A stretch of DNA of 52,641 nucleotides from Methylacidiphilum sp. Yel. Lineage in GTDB: Bacteria; Verrucomicrobiota; Verrucomicrobiia; Methylacidiphilales; Methylacidiphilaceae. The notes beneath the pieces are model-generated. The model was not told the DNA's origin. It ran no database searches and saw only the letters and a list, made by a program, of their open reading frames with translations. This document shows positions 1 to 8,156 of the stretch, one piece after another (position 1 is the stretch's first letter; every line of letters starts with the position of its first letter). Made by a program: the position numbers and the translations under genes. The stretch spans positions 1-52,641 of the forward strand of contig NZ_LXQB01000033.1 of NCBI RefSeq assembly GCF_004421185.1, given 5' to 3'.

Positions 1-112
1 AGGCCGATGAGAGTGTCAGGGTCTATCAAAACCTCAACACCCTCATCGGAGAGCTTGCCCTGGCTAAATCTGGTCAGTTATCTCCAGGAATCCCCTGCCT
101 TTAGGCATGGGG
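1..112 (+). mobile_element. 3' end of an IS200/IS605-type (TnpB) element, truncated by the window edge
   Basis: Bases 92-112 form a short hairpin: CCCC, the stem TGCC/GGCA around a TTTA loop, a bulged T, then GGGG followed by AGGATG. The same architecture recurs on the minus strand at 21300-21320, right behind a recognisable tnpB remnant, so this is probably the right end of a related element whose transposase gene lies to the left. An open frame with no start runs from base 3 and stops inside the hairpin (ending PGIPCL). A second frame ends QESPAFRHGEDVKRVV and resembles the tail of the other tnpB copy. I cannot say which frame is coding. An imperfect 13-base inverted repeat (4-16 with 37-49) also lies here. 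Confidence 0.5.
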
Positions 113-191
113 AGGATGTCAAAAGGGTTGTATAAATTTTCTTTTAAGAAAAAGCATTTTTTTGTTTAATTATGAAGCGAAGGACCATTCC

Positions 192-2138
192 ATGGATTCC
201 ATAAAAGAAGACCACTCTTATTTTCAGTCTACTGAAAAAATCTATTCTCCACTCCCATGCTCGCAGAAGGATTTAGTCGATTCCATGCAAACCTATTTTA
301 CCCTCTACAAAGAATCTGTTGCTCATCCTGAACTTTTCTGGGGGAATATAGCCAAAGAAATCGACTGGTTCGAACCATGGACTAGAGTTTTCGATGGCCA
401 ATTCCCTCATTGTCAGTGGTTTTGTGGAGGCAAACTTAACGCAGCCTATAATTGTTTAGATAGGCACTTAAGCGGAAATAGAAAAAATAAGATAGCCATA
501 CTCTGGGAAGGAGAATTTGGTGAAAGGCTTTCTTATACTTACCAAGAGTTAAGTCAAGAAGTGGCTAGATATGCCAATGTCCTCAGAAGGCATGGAGTCA
601 ACTGCTCTGATACTGTGATTATTTTCATGCCTTTAATCCCCCAAGCGATCATCACTATGCTTGCTTGTGCCCGTATTGGAGCTATTCACAGCGTCGTTTT
701 TGCCGGATTCAGTGCGAAGTCACTCCTTGAAAGAATAGTTGATAGTGGAGCCAAGATCATTGTTAGCGCCGATGGCGGCTTTCGACGAGGCAAAATCATT
801 CCTTTAAAAGAGCGTGTGGACGAAGCGCTTAAACACACTACACAAATTCAAAAAGTCCTTCTTTTTAAAAGGACAGGGGCCCCCATTGGATGGTGCCATG
901 GGAGAGATTATTGGATGGAAGAAGAAGCCAGTTTGGTTGAAAATGCTTGCGAGCCGGTTTCCTTAGACAGTGAGCACCCCCTGTTCATTCTTTATACAAG
1001 TGGCACGACCGGAAAACCAAAAGGGGTTGTCCATTCCACTGGAGGCTATTTGGTCCAGACGGTTTTCAGTTCGAAGATTGTATTTGATCTACAAGAAGAT
1101 GATTTATACTGGTGCACAGCCGATATTGGATGGATTACTGGCCATAGCTACGTAGTCTATGGTCTGCTAGCAAACGGAGCATCCGTTTTCATTTATGAAG
1201 GAGCTCCCGATTTTCCTTCTTACGATCGATTTTGGCAGCTAATTGAAAAATACAAAATCACTATATTCTATACCTCTCCCACTGCAATCCGATCCTTTAT
1301 CAAGTGGGGGCCTCAATGGATAGAAAAACACGATCTTTCTTCCTTGAGATTATTGGGCAGTGTTGGAGAACCAATCAATCCCGATGTATTTTTATGGTTC
1401 TACAAAAATATTGGCAAAGAAAAATGTCCCATCGTAGACACATGGTGGCAAACGGAAACGGGGGCTATTTTGATATCCCCTCTGCCCAAGGTTACTCCAA
1501 TGAAACCTGGTTCAGCCACTTTTCCACTTTTTGGAATAGAAGCTGAGGTCGTTGATGAAAAAGGTGAGCCCCTGCCTGCTGGAAAAAATGGGCTGTTGGT
1601 CATAAAAAAACCTTGGCCTTCGATGCTAAGAGGCATCTATCGTGATGAGGAGAGTTTCAAAAAAATTTACTTTAGTAGAATCCCAGGGGTATATTTTACA
1701 GGAGATGGAGCGTATAAGGATGAAGAAGGTTACTTCTGGATTATAGGCAGAATCGATGATGTGATCAATGTCTCGGGACATCGCATTGGATCTGCTGAAT
1801 TAGAAAGCGCACTCATTAGTCATCCGGCAGTAGCTGAAGCTGCAGTCATTGGAGTCCCTGATCCAGAAAAAGGAGAGGCTCTTATAGCTTTCGTAACACT
1901 AAAAGAAGGATGGACTTCGTCATTGGATTTAGAGGATGCTTTAAAAGAACATGTTGTAAAAGAGATAGGCTCTATAGCAAAACCAAAGGAAATTCGATTC
2001 ATTGATGCATTACCTAAGACTCGAAGTGGCAAAATTGTTCGAAGACTCCTTAAAGAAATCAGTCGAGAAGGACACATTTCAGGGGATATAACCACGCTAG
2101 AAGATAGCCAGTGTTTAGATAAGCTAATAAAAGGCTAA
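192..2138 (+). CDS. acs: acetyl-CoA synthetase (AMP-forming acetate-CoA ligase)
   Basis: Activates acetate to acetyl-AMP and then acetyl-CoA in the cytoplasm. The protein is a full-length ANL-superfamily adenylate-forming enzyme of 648 residues, the usual Acs length. Visible motifs are the P-loop YTSGTTGKPKGVVHSTGG, GWITGHSYVVYGL, WWQTETG, the hinge region GRIDDVINVSGHRIG, and the C-terminal KTRSGKIVRR, whose lysine is the catalytic and acetylation-controlled residue in this family. The ATG at 192 has GAAGGA about eight bases upstream and gives the normal N-terminus; an in-frame TTG at 162 would add ten residues and is less likely. It stands alone on its strand. In a methanotroph it probably recycles or scavenges acetate rather than supporting growth on it (inference). 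Confidence 0.96.
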   Translation: MDSIKEDHSYFQSTEKIYSPLPCSQKDLVDSMQTYFTLYKESVAHPELFWGNIAKEIDWFEPWTRVFDGQFPHCQWFCGGKLNAAYNCLDRHLSGNRKNKIAILWEGEFGERLSYTYQELSQEVARYANVLRRHGVNCSDTVIIFMPLIPQAIITMLACARIGAIHSVVFAGFSAKSLLERIVDSGAKIIVSADGGFRRGKIIPLKERVDEALKHTTQIQKVLLFKRTGAPIGWCHGRDYWMEEEASLVENACEPVSLDSEHPLFILYTSGTTGKPKGVVHSTGGYLVQTVFSSKIVFDLQEDDLYWCTADIGWITGHSYVVYGLLANGASVFIYEGAPDFPSYDRFWQLIEKYKITIFYTSPTAIRSFIKWGPQWIEKHDLSSLRLLGSVGEPINPDVFLWFYKNIGKEKCPIVDTWWQTETGAILISPLPKVTPMKPGSATFPLFGIEAEVVDEKGEPLPAGKNGLLVIKKPWPSMLRGIYRDEESFKKIYFSRIPGVYFTGDGAYKDEEGYFWIIGRIDDVINVSGHRIGSAELESALISHPAVAEAAVIGVPDPEKGEALIAFVTLKEGWTSSLDLEDALKEHVVKEIGSIAKPKEIRFIDALPKTRSGKIVRRLLKEISREGHISGDITTLEDSQCLDKLIKG

Positions 2139-2293
2139 AAAATCTTCTTGATCGCCAACGAGAAATAGTCTATGGCAAGCTTGTTTTTTATTTTTCTTCC
2201 TTGTCTGCGGTCAAAAACGGCTGAGATTAGTTTTTTTTCAGAACTTTCTTTTTTGGTGTCTTGCTTGGAAAGAAGAGAGCCATAGAACATTTT

Positions 2294-2656
2294 ATGCAAC
2301 CTAAAAAAACCCAATATCCATCTAGACCCATGAAAACGATTTTGCTTTTAATTATTTCCAACATATTCATGACTTTGGCATGGTATCTGCACTTGAAATT
2401 CAGACACAAGCCTTTACCTACAGCCATTATGATGAGTTGGGGGCTAGCCTTCTTTGAATATATTTTTCAGGTACCAGCCAATAGAATTGGATCGTATTCT
2501 TTTAGCGTGACTCAACTGAAGGTGCTTCAAGAATGCATTACTCTTGCAGTCTTTACCCTACTTGCTTGGATCATTTTCAAAGAATCTCCTAGCTGGAATC
2601 TCTTGATTGCCTATCTATTAATCATCGGAGCGGTATTCTTCGCTTTTAAAGGATAA
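2294..2656 (+). CDS. small membrane protein, DMT superfamily (DUF486-like)
   Basis: A hydrophobic protein with about four predicted membrane helices. The part from MKTILLLIISNIFMTLAWY onward matches the pattern I know for the DUF486 group of drug/metabolite-transporter-like proteins, including FFEYIFQVPANRIG and a final helix ending in FFAFKG. The function of that family is not established. The start is uncertain: ATG at 2294 gives 120 residues, ATG at 2330 gives the canonical MKTILL start and 108 residues, and a TTG at 2261 is also in frame. No good ribosome binding site settles it. A short hairpin terminator follows at 2714-2735. Confidence 0.75.
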   Translation: MQPKKTQYPSRPMKTILLLIISNIFMTLAWYLHLKFRHKPLPTAIMMSWGLAFFEYIFQVPANRIGSYSFSVTQLKVLQECITLAVFTLLAWIIFKESPSWNLLIAYLLIIGAVFFAFKG

Positions 2657-2713
2657 AAATAGAAAAAATACTTTGATCAACAATTTAGGATCTTCAGAAA
2701 TTTGAAAAAATAG

Positions 2714-2735
2714 AAGGCTACCGAAAGCCTTTTTC
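2714..2735 (+). terminator. short stem-loop terminator in the convergent gap
   Basis: AAGGCT and AGCCTT pair around a six-base loop, and the right arm runs into a T tract. It lies between the convergent small membrane protein gene and pmoA, and could serve the plus-strand gene. The stem is only six base pairs. Confidence 0.45.
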
Positions 2736-2781
2736 TAAAAACCTAAAGGTATGGTCTTTTGAAGTCTATCGCCTGATAGAG

Positions 2782-3528
2782 TTATATCCTCTTGGCTTTG
2801 AGATAGATCGGCTTTGCGAAAAAATAGCCCATATACCACCAGATAAAATACATAAGAATAGATATAAACCCAGAAAAGAAAGCGGAGACTCCAAGCACTC
2901 CGCCAGCAAAGCTCCTCATTGTTCCAGTTTCTACCATTCTTAAATATTCAGGTGTTGAGGTTCGAATATACTGGTATTGAATAAGATCAGCCACACTTAG
3001 GAGCTGTCCATGGTATTCCACAGGAACATGGTATGGAGCAATCATGGGCCAATTCGAAGGATAGAAGAGCCATCCCCACAGCTCTCCTCCGATTAGCGCT
3101 GTCACCACAAAATTATTGGTGATCATTAGGATCCCATCTAAAACAATCGCTTGCGGCAGCAATGTCTCGGGAAAGACCAAATTGATAGGAAATTTGGCCC
3201 ATGCCCAAAAATTAATAATCCGATTTAACCATTGTCCAAGCAAGAGACCAAAACATACCATAGTCGCCCCTGCAGGGAATTTCCAATGAGTCCATAAAGC
3301 TGCTTGGACGGCAGCAGGAAAACAGATAGTTGCAATTGGAACGATGACTGGCCACCACATCCTATCTTTTAAATCGATCCAAAAAGACCAGTCTCCTGCA
3401 AAAAGTTGTTGATGAATCCAAGCAGCCGCAACAGTTGCAAGAAAAATGATCAAAAGAACAGCCAAATCAAAGCGTTTCCTTACAAAATCCGCTTCGCTTT
3501 CCCTCTGAGTCAAGAGTCGCTCATTCAT
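2782..3528 (-). CDS. pmoA: particulate methane monooxygenase subunit A, divergent paralogue
   Basis: Membrane subunit of the copper-dependent methane monooxygenase (PmoA/AmoA family). The 248 residues match the usual PmoA length. Family-specific segments are plain: WAWAKFPINLVFPETLLPQA, a run ending GGELWGWLFYPSNWP, APYHVPVEYHGQLLSVADLI, and IRTSTPEYLRMVETGTMRSF. Several membrane helices are apparent. I chose the ATG at 3528 because GAGGGG lies about eight bases upstream; the ATG at 3549 would have its purine tract touching the start codon. pmoC lies 47 bases upstream on the same strand, the normal C-A order. No pmoB follows: the next 125 bases hold only a hairpin and then a gene on the opposite strand. 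It may act with PmoB from another operon, or have a different role. Confidence 0.95.
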   Translation of the reverse strand: MNERLLTQRESEADFVRKRFDLAVLLIIFLATVAAAWIHQQLFAGDWSFWIDLKDRMWWPVIVPIATICFPAAVQAALWTHWKFPAGATMVCFGLLLGQWLNRIINFWAWAKFPINLVFPETLLPQAIVLDGILMITNNFVVTALIGGELWGWLFYPSNWPMIAPYHVPVEYHGQLLSVADLIQYQYIRTSTPEYLRMVETGTMRSFAGGVLGVSAFFSGFISILMYFIWWYMGYFFAKPIYLKAKRI

Positions 3529-3575
3529 ATTGGAGATCCCCTCTTCCATCCTTCTTAATTGCTCTTTTTCCCTTA

Positions 3576-4433
3576 TTATTTATTCGGGAGAGCGTTCCTC
3601 TCACAAGAACAGAATAAGGGATTAATACAAGCCTCAGGATTTTCTATAACAATCGAGGCGCTAGGTGCCTCTGCCCCTAAATAAACTTGGTCGATTAAAC
3701 TATAGACTCTTGGACATACTGTTACTAAAACTCCATAGAGAGACAACGCCCCCCAAGCAAAAATTGCAAAACCCCAATGGAGTGGGGCAGAAAAGACCTC
3801 TTCCATGAACCAACGCGTATGTCCAAATTCATTAAGACCAACGTTGGGGAATATCATTAAAGGAGAGGCCACTAAAATCACTAAGGGAAGTGAGGTGGCT
3901 TTTGCAAATTGAGGTAACCGAGTTAAGGCATACATCAAGAACGTTAATCCTAAGATAATATAAACGGGATAACTCTGATAAAACTCAATAATATGGCTAG
4001 GAGTGAAGCTTGTATCTCTGATAACAGTTTGATGCCAAGTCGCATCTTGCTCTGCATAATAGGCTGCAATAAAGACAGCAAAAGCATACATCAGAACAAA
4101 CGATCCCCAGATCCAGTACCTTTTCAATTCCTCTGCAGGGGAAAGATTTTCAAGGTTTCTATCTCTTGTCTGCCATAGATACACAACAACAAAAAGAGCT
4201 ATCAAAGCCTCTATAATGAGTTCGGCATATAAAACACTCATCCAATATTGCTGGTATTGTTGGGTTGAATAATCAAGGCCTTTCGTAAAAGCAAAGAGCC
4301 TTTGATAGACATAGTCGATTGTATTTAAAAAGAAAATCAGCCCAATACCCAATAATGGGAGTTTAAGAGAAAAAGCTGATTTTTCTGGAACTTCAATAGA
4401 AAAAATTGCATTTCTTTCTACAACACTTGGCAT
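3576..4433 (-). CDS. pmoC: particulate methane monooxygenase subunit C
   Basis: Integral membrane subunit of the PmoABC complex, 285 residues with about six helices. Two metal-ligand patterns known from structural work on methanotroph PmoC can be read directly. The CuC-type set D-x3-H-x12-H is D130, H134 and H147. The CuD-type set N-x3-H-x13-H is N201, H205 and H219. The segment FTPSHIIEFYQSYPVYI is typical of the family. GGAGG sits four bases before the ATG. It is the first gene of a two-gene pmoCA unit with no pmoB. Intact ligands argue against a decaying pseudogene. The AT-rich leader upstream probably carries the promoter. Confidence 0.95.
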   Translation of the reverse strand: MPSVVERNAIFSIEVPEKSAFSLKLPLLGIGLIFFLNTIDYVYQRLFAFTKGLDYSTQQYQQYWMSVLYAELIIEALIALFVVVYLWQTRDRNLENLSPAEELKRYWIWGSFVLMYAFAVFIAAYYAEQDATWHQTVIRDTSFTPSHIIEFYQSYPVYIILGLTFLMYALTRLPQFAKATSLPLVILVASPLMIFPNVGLNEFGHTRWFMEEVFSAPLHWGFAIFAWGALSLYGVLVTVCPRVYSLIDQVYLGAEAPSASIVIENPEACINPLFCSCERNALPNK

Positions 4434-4615
4434 ATAGCCTCCATCTTTGAATATAAACAGCTACTTTTTATGTTTAAAAAGAAAAAATCGCAATAAAAAA
4501 AAAACTCACTTTAAAAAAAAATTTTTCTTAAAACAGCTTAAAAACAGAGAATAACTTACCCCAGCAATTGAGCTGATCAGATTAGATCATTTCCTTCAAA
4601 AATTAAAAAAAAGTT
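4434..4615 (-). promoter_or_regulatory. AT-rich leader upstream of pmoC
   Basis: About 180 bases separate pmoC from the preceding gene on the same strand. It is strongly AT-rich with long A and T runs. Near 4563-4592 it contains two small overlapping inverted repeats (CAGC/GCTG and TGATC/GATCA), which might form alternative stems or end the upstream transcript. No convincing -35/-10 pair stood out. Confidence 0.25.
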
Positions 4616-5269
4616 TTATTGGACATCATGGGGAGGAAGAGGAATAGGAGGCTTTTGTTTTTCAGAAGGGACTGTCTGATTCTTTTCTTCTGAATCTATT
4701 GTATAGTTTTCTATTTGCTGATAATTTGATGGGACAACAAAAAGCTCCTCAGGCTGTGGGCCCACTTTATAATCCTTCCACTCAACCAATACATTTCCTT
4801 TTTCTGGTATTATTTGAACTGGTGCTCCAGTCTCCTTCCCAATCCAAAAGGTGGCTTTTCCCGCTTTGGATTCCATCAAGTACTTATCGCAAAGCACCCC
4901 TTGAAGCATATCGGTACCAACCGAAGTCCATTTAGCAGCAGGATCCCCTGGGGTTATATCGAAAAGGGGAGTTTCTTCTTTGACAGGATGCTCAAAATAA
5001 ATTCTTTCATCTGGAAAAAGAGTATAAATCGTCTTTTTGTCTTTACGGATTATGTTGATCTGTTGCTGCACTCCGGTGGGTCCTTCAACTCTAATTTTAT
5101 CTCCATCAACAAAGATCTTTTGAACAATTTCTCCTCCTCCGACTTTAATAATTTGCATAACGGAAAATTGTTTAGGTAAGCTAAAAGGCCTTTGTGCGAA
5201 GGCAACAAAAGAGCTACCGACTACAAAAGAAAAAGCCGCTAATAAAAATAAACCCACCCTTTTCATCAT
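4616..5269 (-). CDS. secreted protein with a DUF4412-like domain
   Basis: About 217 residues. An N-terminal signal peptide (MMKRVGLFLLAAFSFVVGS, then a cut near AFAQ) precedes a beta-rich domain with FVDGDKIRVEG, a TIYTLFPDERIYFEHP segment, GTDMLQGVLCDKYLM and FWIGKETGAPVQII. This is the layout of DUF4412-type periplasmic proteins, which resemble the LolA/LppX fold. The tail is rich in Glu, Gln and Pro. The start lies at the double ATG (5269 or 5266); an in-frame upstream extension would spoil the signal peptide. It lies between the RibD-like gene and pmoC on the same strand. A role in lipid or lipoprotein handling is only a guess from the fold. Confidence 0.6.
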   Translation of the reverse strand: MMKRVGLFLLAAFSFVVGSSFVAFAQRPFSLPKQFSVMQIIKVGGGEIVQKIFVDGDKIRVEGPTGVQQQINIIRKDKKTIYTLFPDERIYFEHPVKEETPLFDITPGDPAAKWTSVGTDMLQGVLCDKYLMESKAGKATFWIGKETGAPVQIIPEKGNVLVEWKDYKVGPQPEELFVVPSNYQQIENYTIDSEEKNQTVPSEKQKPPIPLPPHDVQ

Positions 5270-5321
5270 TTCTTTTTTATATAATAAAAGAAACACAACT
5301 TCTAGAAGATAATGAAACAAC

Positions 5322-5768
5322 TTAAGGTTCAGCAATGTTATAATGACAAGCACAACCTTCTGGAAAAACTCTCCAACATTCCAAATGCCACTTCATTTTT
5401 TTCTTCATCCAATTAACTTCTCCAATGAGACATTGTTTCCTTTCAAAATAAAAGAAAGGAATCCATAACAACGAAATCCTTTGGACAACTCCTTCTAGCA
5501 AAGCCATTTTATTGGCCTCAGGAGAACCTAAAAGAAAAAAGGGATTACTGCTAGCTATGATCTCTTCAAAAGCTTTAAGACTGATAGGTTGTACCCGAAC
5601 AAATTGATCTTCATCTAACTGAACCGGAAGATCTGTAAAGAGAGTAATGGGGCTAGCCTCCAATGGTAATAATCTATGACAAAGCAAAGAAGTAGGAAAA
5701 TCAGTGCTGAGAAATTTGCCATCCAGGCTGATAGCTGCAAGCAAGGTACAAGCTGCTTTAATCCTCAT
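5322..5768 (-). CDS. small RibD-C/dihydrofolate-reductase-like protein, probably shortened
   Basis: The N-terminus (ACTLLAAISLDGKFL) has the strand-then-SLDGK signature of the RibD C-terminal reductase domain, which reduces a pyrimidine intermediate with NADPH in riboflavin synthesis. A second match is FFLLGSPEANKMALLEG, resembling the ExxP/EGG cofactor region near the end of that fold. At about 148 residues it is shorter than a normal RibD-C domain (roughly 200-220), so the middle is compacted or missing. The ATG at 5768 lies inside the end of fmt, overlapping by 11 bases, which suggests translational coupling. Assignment is tentative. It could be a riboflavin side enzyme or a reductase with another substrate. 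Confidence 0.45.
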   Translation of the reverse strand: MRIKAACTLLAAISLDGKFLSTDFPTSLLCHRLLPLEASPITLFTDLPVQLDEDQFVRVQPISLKAFEEIIASSNPFFLLGSPEANKMALLEGVVQRISLLWIPFFYFERKQCLIGEVNWMKKKMKWHLECWRVFPEGCACHYNIAEP

Positions 5769-6717
5769 CTTTTTGTCCCAAAATCGTGCCAATAGCTAGT
5801 CTGGCCCCACGAGCAAAATCAGCCGCATGCATTTTCTTCCTTCCCTCGAGTTGAACTTCTCTTAACAACAGACCGCCCACACGCCCTGCAGCGACTAAAA
5901 CTCCATGCTTATCTATGCGCACAACTTCCCCTGGAGTCCCTCTAGCCCGATGAGAAATAATTACTTTGTAAATTTTTAGGATCTTTTTCTCCTCTCCTAT
6001 CTTCAACGTAGTATAAGCCACAGGCCATGGATTAAAAGCCCTGACCATTGCATCAATTTCCTGTTTATCTTTTCTCCAATCGATCAGCGCTTCTTCTTTC
6101 TTTATTTTTTTTGCATAAGAAGCCAGTGCATGATCCTGAGGAATCCGCGGCGCTTTCCCAGCCTTTATAGCCTCCAGAGACTGAATAATCAATCGTGCCC
6201 CTAATTCGGCAAGACGACCATGCAAGGATTCAGCCGTGTCATTCGAACGAATTAATAGTTTTTCACTTGTTAAAATATCACCCGTATCTATCCCCTCATC
6301 CATCCAAATGACAGTTACACCCGTCTCTTTATCCATGTTCTTTATAGCGGCTTGGATTGGCGATGCCCCTCTATATTTAGGAAGAAGCGATCCATGGATG
6401 TTCAAAATCCCAATAGAAGGAATCCTAAGCACCTCCTTAGACAGTATCTGTCCATAGTCACAAACAACAATGATATCGGGTTTTAGGAACTGAATTTGCT
6501 GGATGGAACCTGCAGAATTAATATTTTCAGGTTGAAAAACCCATAAATGCAATTTCAGGGCAGCTCTTTTGATAGGTGAAGGTACAAGCTCTTTTTGTCT
6601 GCCAAAAGGTCGATCCGCCTGAGTAATAACCCCAGGAATAGTATATCTCCCATCCAGGGCTATAGCTTCAAGACTTGGAACCCCAAAATCTCCTGTACCA
6701 ATAAACACTACTCTCAT
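5758..6717 (-). CDS. fmt: methionyl-tRNA formyltransferase
   Basis: Formylates initiator Met-tRNA using 10-formyltetrahydrofolate. The 319 residues are full length. The N-terminal Rossmann-like formyltransferase domain begins MRVVFIGTGDFGVPSLEAI. The catalytic region shows LNIHGSLLPKYRGASPIQAAI, with the Asn and His used by this family, followed by TGVTVIWMDEGIDTGDIL. The C-terminal tRNA-binding domain begins near residue 205 (AFNPWPVAYT). It is usually paired with peptide deformylase, which is not seen here. The divergent tsaC gene starts 160 bases away. Confidence 0.96.
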   Translation of the reverse strand: MRVVFIGTGDFGVPSLEAIALDGRYTIPGVITQADRPFGRQKELVPSPIKRAALKLHLWVFQPENINSAGSIQQIQFLKPDIIVVCDYGQILSKEVLRIPSIGILNIHGSLLPKYRGASPIQAAIKNMDKETGVTVIWMDEGIDTGDILTSEKLLIRSNDTAESLHGRLAELGARLIIQSLEAIKAGKAPRIPQDHALASYAKKIKKEEALIDWRKDKQEIDAMVRAFNPWPVAYTTLKIGEEKKILKIYKVIISHRARGTPGEVVRIDKHGVLVAAGRVGGLLLREVQLEGRKKMHAADFARGARLAIGTILGQKDED

Positions 6718-6876
6718 TCTCTAATATTATTCCATGCCATTCTTAGTTTTTCTTAAAAAGACTTCTTTTTAAATATGACCAAAGGTAGAATCAAATCTAT
6801 ACTTTTTAGTTCTTTTTTAACCAACACACCCTGTTGTTCCTTTAGATGAAGAAGGCATTCATTATTTATTTATCCA

Positions 6877-7857
6877 ATGAAAAATCAAGGATCTGCTTTA
6901 CCAATAGAAAATGCAATTGAAAAGGCAATAGAACTTTTGCAGAAAGGAGAAGTTGTTGCTATCCCTACTGAAACGGTCTACGGTCTGGCTGCAGATGCAC
7001 TCAATTCCGAAGCTGTAGCCCGGCTGTTTGAACTTAAAAAAAGGCCTAAAATAGATCCGGTAATTGTCCACTGCTATTGTGCAAGCCATGTATTTGGCTT
7101 TGTTCGGAACCTTCCAGAACCAGCTAGATTACTCGCTACTACGTATTGGCCAGGCCCCCTCACTTTGGTCTTAGAAAAAAAAGAGTCGATTCCTGACATT
7201 GTTTCGGCAGGGCTTCCTTTTGCCGGATTTAGGGTACCCAAACATCCTCTAACCCTAAAACTGATCGAAAAACTTGGCAGACCACTGGCAGCTCCTAGTG
7301 CAAACAGATTTGGGAAAATTAGTCCTACGAGCGCACAAGCGGTCTTCGAAGAATTCAACCATCTGATTCCTTTAATTCTTGACGGAGGTCCATGTCCAGT
7401 GGGTATTGAATCGACAGTCATTTCGTTTGCTCATGACCCTCCTTTGCTGCTTCGATATGGTGCCATTCCTAGAGAGGAAATAGAAAAGAGAATAGGTCCA
7501 TTGACCCTCCCTGCTCCCAAGACAGCATGGAATTTAGCACCTGGCCGATTCCCGAAACACTATGCTCCTTCGATCCCAGTGGAAATTATTTCTTCGGTCT
7601 CAGAGATTCCCTATTGGAAAAGAAAAAACGCTGGCCTGATTTTCTGGGGAACAGAGGATACGACAGGATTCAAAGTTGTCAAAAATCTTTCCAAAGAAAA
7701 ATCACTAATCGAAGCAGCCGCAAATTTTTTTCAAATGCTTCGAGAATTGGACAAAAGCAGTATAGAAAAAATCTATGCTTTACTCCTGCCAGAGGAAGGT
7801 TTAGGGGAAGCCATCAATGAAAGAATCAAAAAAGCAGCTGGCTCCCCCTCGCCATAG
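6877..7857 (+). CDS. tsaC: L-threonylcarbamoyladenylate synthase (Sua5/YrdC/TsaC family)
   Basis: Makes threonylcarbamoyl-AMP from threonine, bicarbonate and ATP for the t6A modification of ANN-decoding tRNAs. The YrdC domain spans about residues 10-205: GEVVAIPTETVYGLAADA, the basic KKRPKIDPVIVH, FRVPKHPLTLKL, APSANRFGKISPTSA and GIESTVISF. A C-terminal extension of about 120 residues matches the Sua5 domain (YAPSIPVEI region), so this is the long Sua5 form and not the short TsaC. Transcribed away from fmt. Confidence 0.95.
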   Translation: MKNQGSALPIENAIEKAIELLQKGEVVAIPTETVYGLAADALNSEAVARLFELKKRPKIDPVIVHCYCASHVFGFVRNLPEPARLLATTYWPGPLTLVLEKKESIPDIVSAGLPFAGFRVPKHPLTLKLIEKLGRPLAAPSANRFGKISPTSAQAVFEEFNHLIPLILDGGPCPVGIESTVISFAHDPPLLLRYGAIPREEIEKRIGPLTLPAPKTAWNLAPGRFPKHYAPSIPVEIISSVSEIPYWKRKNAGLIFWGTEDTTGFKVVKNLSKEKSLIEAAANFFQMLRELDKSSIEKIYALLLPEEGLGEAINERIKKAAGSPSP

Positions 7858-8156
7858 AGAGCAGAGAACAGCTACTAAGACCTTCATTGCAGCTTGTAGT
7901 CGACTCTCATCCATATATTTGCATCTTTCTTCTCTGGCAGAATGATCAACATCAAGGCAGTGGCCAAGTCCTTGGTAGTATGGCCATGGGAACATAAAGG
8001 AATGCCACTTGGAAGCCTGAAGGATTTGGTTGTATGTTCTACAGTCTTGAGCCTATGGAGAGGAAAAGGCTCAGAGCTTGGGAGAACATTAATGCTGAAA
8101 CTTTTCTCGATCCCTGGGTGGGAAGGAGAAAGTCTAAAGGAACAGTATCAAAGCAA
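7858..8156. other. gene-poor gap between convergent tsaC and gyrA
   Basis: About 300 bases. Short open frames exist on both strands (for example 7942-8160 on the plus strand), but none has a recognisable motif, a good ribosome binding site or a resemblance I can name. It may be decayed coding sequence. No clear terminator hairpin was seen. Confidence 0.4.
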
